A DNA stretch of 64,000 bases from Fragilaria crotonensis (taxonomy: Eukaryota > Bacillariophyta > Fragilariophyceae > Fragilariales > Fragilariaceae), in assembly GCA_022925895.1 (NCBI GenBank), contig JAKSYS010000018.1, forward strand, positions 62,001-126,000, in the 5' to 3' direction. A model generated the notes under the pieces. It saw only the letters and a program-made list of their open reading frames with translations, made no database searches and was not told the origin of the DNA. The number at the start of each line of letters is the position of its first letter. Position 1 is the first letter of the stretch. Of the stretch, positions 58,905 to 64,000 are shown in pieces. The position numbers were made by a program, and so were the translations under genes.

Positions 58905-61110
58905 TTAGAATCCTTTACTGCTTTCCAATGCGGCATCCTTGGCATTCTTCAGGAAAAGCTCTGACCTTGTCAAGATCCTTCTTCCCCTGGAGTTGCCTCT
59001 ACACCAGAGCTTACATCAATACCCCATGGTCGAACTGAACCAACAGCATCCATAACATTATCTGGCGTCAAACCGCCTGCAATAATGACGGGCAATCCCG
59101 CGTCTTGAATCCTTTGAGCAATGGTCCAATCAAATGTGACTCCAGTACCGCCGCCAGCCTTGGATCCCTTTATGGATGTATCCAACAGAATAGCGGCAGG
59201 ATCCGTCGTCAACTTGCTTAGTAAATCCTCAACAGCCGTGCTACTCGCCATGCCAGTTTCCGGATCTGTCACCACGTCTACAACACGAATTGCTGGGACG
59301 CCAATATCTGCAACGGCACATGCCTCCATACCTTCATCTCCATGTAACTGTACCATGTCGAGTCCACATTCTTCGACCATTTGTCTGACGTATTCCGGTT
59401 CATGATTCTGAAAGACTCCAACCACTATTGGGCGTTTACCAGCGCTTTCTTCCAGACGTCGTGCAACCGAAACGAGTTGTGACACTGGCTCTGCTCGAGG
59501 CGCACTAGTCTCAATGGTAAGGATCGATGACCGTTCTCCAAAGGCTCGCACTGTTTCAACCACTTCCTTGGCTTGCTCAGCAGTGACACATCGCTTGGAT
59601 GCAGAAACGAAAATAACACCAATCAAGTTTGCTCCAGATTGACAAGCTACCAGTGCATCCTCGGCATTGGTAATGCCACACACCTTGATGAGTTTTGTGC
59701 CTCTCGTGTAGGCACCTCCCGCTCCAGAGGAACCATTCGATTCATTTTGATAATAGTCTTGTGGGTCCAAACACAAATCTCGAATCGCTTGTTGAGGATC
59801 AGTTGCTCGCATGAGTGATTCACCAATCAAACACATGCCAACACCAGCTTCGCGATAGTGATGTACATCCATGGCGGTGGACATGCCACTCAATGATGAC
59901 AGTACGTACGGAGCATTTGGAGTGTCATGATGGTATTCCTTGTTTTGTTGTTTCATGAGTGCAGCGATATGATCCGTTGTACCCAAGTCCATGTGGAAGG
60001 TATGTAGATTGCGATTGTTAATTCCAATCACAGTGGCACCAGCCTCCAAAGCAACTTCCAATTCTTCGTCGGCGTGGACCTCCACGAGTGGTTCCATTCC
60101 AAGGGATCGACAATACTTGATCAATCGTTCTAGCAAGTGTTGAGGCAGGACCGCTACAATCAATAGTACAGTATCAGCACCATGCGCCGCTGCTTCCGCA
60201 ATCATGTATTCATTGACAATAAATTCCTTGCGCAGAATGGCTGGACGACTTGCATAGTCAGTATTGGTGGCAAGTCGAACTTCCTTCACATCCTCCAACG
60301 ATCCTTTGAACCAACGCTGTTCTGTTAATACCGAAATAATGTTGGCACCTGCCTTGGCATACTTCGTAGCCTGTTCGCCAGCATTCAAATGCATTGCGAT
60401 CTCGCCCTTGCTGGGGGATGCTCGTTTGAATTCTGCAGCCAGGGCCATGCGGGGTGCTTGTGATTTAATGACACGATTGAGATCCAAGATGGGACCATGA
60501 TTTGTAGCAAAGTTGTTGGCTTGTGCAATGAGAGACTCTTGACTAGGAAAGGATGTGAAATTCTGTGTAATTATCATATGGATGAGGGTGCATGAATATT
60601 GATGTAGGTTGTGCGGCTAATAGTGGGTCTGTACACGTCATGAAATTTCCGGACTCTTACCATATAATTTTGATAATCCAGAAGAACAGTTGCTGTAATT
60701 GTCTGCAGCATACTCAATTGATGGTCCTCGGCACCGTAACCGTACCCATAGATATGCCTTGCATCGAATGATGGATTGTCACTATCTGCCAAGAGTGAAT
60801 CCAAGGCTGCCTTGAGTTGTTCTTTCGAATACTCATGTTGAATCATTTGTTGTTTGGGAGTTTGGTCCTGTGTAGTACTATCAGGACTTTGAGTAGCAAA
60901 CAGCGGTGGTGATCTTTTACCTGCACGTTGTGTTCGTGTTTGTGATCGCAATTGCAATTGAGAGGCTGCAAAGTCAGATGAAGCTGTAATAATACCAACA
61001 CGTACGGACGAGACGGAGATGGGGAAGGCTTGAATGGAAGGCAAACAGATGAAGGATAACAAAAAGATACAGACAACGAAGCAGACGGCAGGAACTTGTG
61101 GTTGGATCAT
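58905..61110 (-). CDS. trpC-trpF: fused indole-3-glycerol-phosphate synthase / phosphoribosylanthranilate isomerase, plastid-type
   Basis: Exons 61110-60661 and 60562-58905 are joined by a 98-nt intron (GTAAGA to CACAG). Residues 1-30 are a signal peptide ending LPSIQAFPIS, the secondary-plastid junction. The first enzyme shows EFKRASPSKG, ILRKEFIVNEYM, PLVEVHADEEL and IGINNRNL; the second shows IKVCGIT, GVIFVSASKR, VQLHGDEG, LLDTSIKGSKAGGGTG and DVSSGVEATPG. PRAI isomerises phosphoribosylanthranilate and IGPS closes the indole ring, consecutive steps of tryptophan synthesis. As written, the frame stops at 58970. Two homopolymers (CCCC 58984-58987 and AAAA 58954-58957 on the plus strand) look one base too long; read through, the usual C-terminal helix (LDKVRAFLKNAKDAALES) appears and the stop falls at 58905. 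Confidence 0.95.
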
Positions 61111-62119
61111 TTCGATGAAAATGAAATGTACTTCAGTACTACGGTTCTGCCAATCGTCCAATGGAGTGTGAAAAGTGTGGAAGTGACATACGCTGGTACT
61201 TCGTACTTGCATTAATTATTATATATTATTTTTATTATATCATCATTAATTAAGAAATAAATACTCCGTATCGGAGTACACCTGTGTGGCTGTGTGGTAA
61301 TGAACCCATCAAGGTTCAATTTTAAGTTGTATGCTCACTTACAGGTGGAGCAGTATTAAGTATTAATAATAAGAGCTCAGAGCATACATAACATGCGACA
61401 GCCACTCGCAACATATGGTACCGGTAATGCGTGATCTGAGAATGAACAATTTACACGTAACCCGAGTACTGGTACTTGTACTGTGCCAGCTCTTGTTATT
61501 ACCGAAGGTGTCACGAAGATTCGTGTTGACAAGAGCGCATTTTATGAATACACCTTGGCTACTTGGCCAACATAGACTACGAGTAGACTATAGAAGAAGA
61601 GATTGGTTAGTGGTAAGGCCTATTCTCATCTGAAAGGTTCCAGAGTTCATTTGCATTATTGGCGCGCATGCTGTGGTCGACGGCGGTGAGTCAGCTGCCC
61701 TTGCGGCACAGGCACAGGGGCACAGGTGAATCAGCTCGTGAGTGCGAGTGACGCTACGTCTGGAACCATTAAAATACCTATAGAGTAGTACTTCCGGTCA
61801 AGTGGACGGTGTTGATTGCTCTATATTCGAATTGGCTCCTATTGTCAACGCTGGCACTGGGCACCAGTATGCCTGCGCTAAGAAGCTCGCTTCAAGTACT
61901 AGAAGAAAGTATCAATCCCCCTCAACACGTCAGGAGCTTGAGATAGTCAATGACGCAGTGCGGAATAAAAAAGCTCGCCGGACGAATGAAAGTTGATAAA
62001 AGTAAATTCAGAAGATTTCCAGTTCGCAACTCATGTTTTGAACAAAAGAGGAATACTCACACAAAAGATGTGTGTTCTGCAGTGTACAATGTCGACTCAC
62101 GGGGTCATAAATCGGGATC
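61111..62119. other. intergenic, no supported gene
   Basis: AT-rich near 61210-61260 (ATTATATATTATTTTTATTATA). A few GTAC motifs. Short frames only. Confidence 0.5.
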
Positions 62120-62905
62120 TTAGAGAGTGGGCTTGAGAGTAGGTCGTCGCGTCGGCTTGCGTGTAGGACCTCTGGCAGTGGGTTTCTGAGTAGGTCGTCG
62201 CGTCGGCTTGCGTGTAGGAACTCTGGAAGTGGGTTTCTGAGTAGGTCGTCGCGTCGGATTGCGTGTAGGACCTCTGGAAGTGGGTTTCTGAGTAGGTCGT
62301 CGCGTCGGCTTGCGTGTAGGACCTCTGGAAGTGGGTTTCTGAGTAGGTCGTCGCGTCGGCTTGCGTGTAGGACTGGCCGTTCCCATAGGAGCACCATTTG
62401 GGGAAGTGCCGCTGTCGGGCGCACAAGCGCAGACACCAATAATATCTGGATAGATTAGACAGTTTTCTAATGGAAGCTCACCGTTCAGGCCAGCCGTTTG
62501 CAATTCTCCGCAAGCGATCGGGTCATAATATGGAAATGCGAAGATTGCATCAGGTGCTGTAACGCTCTTGCCATCTCCGCAAATGGAACACCCTTGTCCT
62601 GGGGTAGTTGGCTTGAGAGTGGTCGGCTTGGCCGTTCCCATAGGAGCACCAGTTGGGGAAGGGCCACTGTCGGGCGCACAAGCGCAGACATCAATGAAAG
62701 GTGGAAGGGCTGCGCAGCCATCTAATGGTATCTCGCCATTTCGGCCAGCCGTTTGCAATTCTCCACAAGCGACCGGGTCAAAAGTAGGAAATTCGAAGAT
62801 TGCATCAGGTGCTGTAACGCTCTTGCCATCTCCGCAAACGGAGCACCCTTGTCCATTCGCAACAGCGAAGAATACGGCAAGGAAAAGAGTTCCTCTGAAG
62901 GACAT
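62120..62905 (-). CDS. secreted protein with two Cys-rich repeats and a Pro-Thr/Arg/Lys tail
   Basis: A 261-residue protein with a signal peptide (TLFLAVFFAVANG). Two copies of a Cys-rich unit of about 70 residues follow; each runs CS(V/I)CGDGKSVTAPDAIF ... ACGELQTAG(R/L)NGE ... VCACAPDSG. The tail has five units of 17 residues of the type RGPTRKPTRRPTQKPTS. In DNA the tail is a 51-bp tandem repeat (about 62120-62365, minus). Cys-rich modules with basic Pro-Thr linkers are common in diatom secreted or cell-wall proteins, and the Lys/Arg/Thr tail could bind silica or polysaccharide; that is inference. The near-identical repeats suggest recent expansion by slippage. Confidence 0.85.
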   Translation of the reverse strand: MSFRGTLFLAVFFAVANGQGCSVCGDGKSVTAPDAIFEFPTFDPVACGELQTAGRNGEIPLDGCAALPPFIDVCACAPDSGPSPTGAPMGTAKPTTLKPTTPGQGCSICGDGKSVTAPDAIFAFPYYDPIACGELQTAGLNGELPLENCLIYPDIIGVCACAPDSGTSPNGAPMGTASPTRKPTRRPTQKPTSRGPTRKPTRRPTQKPTSRGPTRNPTRRPTQKPTSRVPTRKPTRRPTQKPTARGPTRKPTRRPTLKPTL

Positions 62906-63145
62906 GGTAATGTTTCAAAATCAACCTTGGTAATTGTTTCGAGGGAATGTGGTAGGGAAGCATCAGGTAAATTTTTGCGAGTTGTTGCCACAAAATCTAG
63001 CAGAGATTCGCCAGGATTCGTGAACTTGTGCAAAGATGAATGAATCCTCGGACCTCGAAAACTCAAACTCCTGCCGTGAGAGATCAGAGGTGAAATGTGA
63101 AATTTTAAAAAACCCGAACGCTATTTTAACGTATTGCCGCTATGT
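62906..63145. other. short intergenic
   Basis: Promoter side of the secreted protein. Nothing else seen. Confidence 0.4.
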
Positions 63146-63900
63146 TCATACCAAGAACACTCGACCCACACGGCGAAACCTTGCCTTATACAAACAAGCC
63201 CCCGCACCCATACACTTGTCCCATGTATCTATTACAACATCCACGATATCAAGTATTGACGATTGACGGATAGATCGTGTTCCTGCTCTTATCCGCGTCG
63301 CTACGACCCGATTCAGATCCGCCCTGATGAGTGGCTCGTGAATTGCAATCCAATTTTTGTTGACCCAAAGGGGTCGACCAAAATGCTCTGTAACATCGGC
63401 GTACATGAGGTTTTGCACCTCCGTACTCAGCCGCGCTCGGTAATCGTATAGTTCTCGCAAAGTCCTGTGCACCTCTCTAGTCTCAGCTTGTGCGCGAGAG
63501 CGTGCATCCGCCCCATGTAGATCTCGGTTCCGACTTTCCCAGCACAGTGCCCACCATTGATCCCATAACAGCCCAATAATAGTGACTTGCCACCATTGAT
63601 CCATGCGTTATTGCTTCTTCTTTTTCTTATTGTGTACCTCTTCCGCATCCTTTTGTGCATAGTAGGTATCCTGGACATCACTCCACTCATTGCTGAACCG
63701 CCCCAAAAAAGTTGTTGCCATCCAATCTCATTTTGTTGTCGAATGAGTTGATGGACCTCCTGTGGGTATTGCTGGGGATTGATGGTGTCATCATCTGTAG
63801 CGTGTTGGAACCAACCGGTCAATGCACCGCTCAACAGTCCTCGCTTCAGCAATGGAGGACGCGTTTGCAATGACTCGCATTTCAAATACAAAAACGTGAA
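63146..63900 (-). mobile_element. decayed C-terminal fragment of a LINE-like retroelement
   Basis: Two overlapping minus-strand frames (63891-63427 and 63604-63146) read as one damaged protein. NEIGWQQLFWG, then DQWWALCWESRNRDLHGADA and YDYRARLSTEVQNL match the conserved C-terminal region I associate with diatom retroelement polyproteins of the LINE/RNase H type. A frame change near 63700 and a stop just before 63604 break it. No RT domain lies in this window. Confidence 0.5.
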
Positions 63901-64000
63901 CTAATTATCGGGTTGTCACCGTATCCCGGCCGGTAGGCCGCGATTGTTTACCCCGTCCCAGCGGCTTAAGCCGCGAGAACTTATTTGTATAAATAGATGT
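63901..64000. other. window end, nothing recognised
   Basis: A 100-bp tail with GC-rich inverted pieces (GCGGCTTAAGCCGC, a perfect palindrome at 63961-63974). Confidence 0.4.

Noticed and set aside
62120-62365. CRISPR-like array of regular repeats
   Set aside because: The 51-bp repeats are contiguous, in frame and encode the Pro-Thr tail; there are no spacers and the host is eukaryotic.

Overview
This is nuclear DNA from a microbial eukaryote, most likely a diatom (pennate type is a guess). Genes have short GT-AG introns (about 50-150 bp), wide intergenic gaps and no operons. Several proteins start with a signal peptide followed by an Ala-Phe-type junction (for example ASAFIS, IQAFPIS, VHAFSA), the pattern of import into a secondary red plastid. 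Mobile DNA is of kinds known from diatoms: a Ty1/copia element, LINE-like remnants and a large DDE-type transposase. I cannot name the species.

Layout. 1-4.5 kb: broken Ty1/copia pol and a possible 3' LTR. 5.1-11.4 kb: two convergent PLAC8-domain genes, the second heavily broken. 12.2-13.4 kb: a 1.25-kb non-autonomous element with terminal inverted repeats carrying perfect 16-bp GGGGTTAATTAACCCC palindromes. 13.8-20.3 kb: a hypothetical protein, a secreted MsrB-like protein, proteasome ATPase RPT4 and a thioredoxin-like [2Fe-2S] ferredoxin protein. 21.3-28.4 kb: two related four-pass membrane proteins of unknown family, separated by about 5 kb of decayed transposon DNA. 29.0-34.9 kb: two more PLAC8 genes, divergently arranged. 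35.6-41.9 kb: inositol-3-phosphate synthase, a DHHC palmitoyltransferase whose 3' end is tandemly triplicated, and a plastid-type FNR-like oxidoreductase. 42-46.8 kb: a 353-bp tandem repeat, ribosomal protein L35, a UbiA prenyltransferase and an unknown conserved protein. 47.8-51 kb: a large DDE transposase. 53-63 kb: an armadillo-like repeat protein, a three-exon small secreted protein, a plastid-type unknown protein, a plastid-type TrpC-TrpF fusion and a secreted Cys/Pro-Thr repeat protein. 63.1-63.9 kb: a LINE-like remnant.

The most distinctive system is the 5-35 kb paralogue cluster. Four PLAC8 proteins share an N-terminal mini-domain, long Gln/Ser-rich linkers and, in three of them, a conserved module just before PLAC8 (core LPxGYQ...VTVPxGGV). 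They are interleaved with two paralogues of a four-TM protein. This looks like a locally expanded family of membrane-associated proteins.

Many otherwise good genes carry one or a few single-base frameshifts, several of them in homopolymers. I read most as sequence or assembly errors. PLAC8 gene 2 has so many that real decay is likely.
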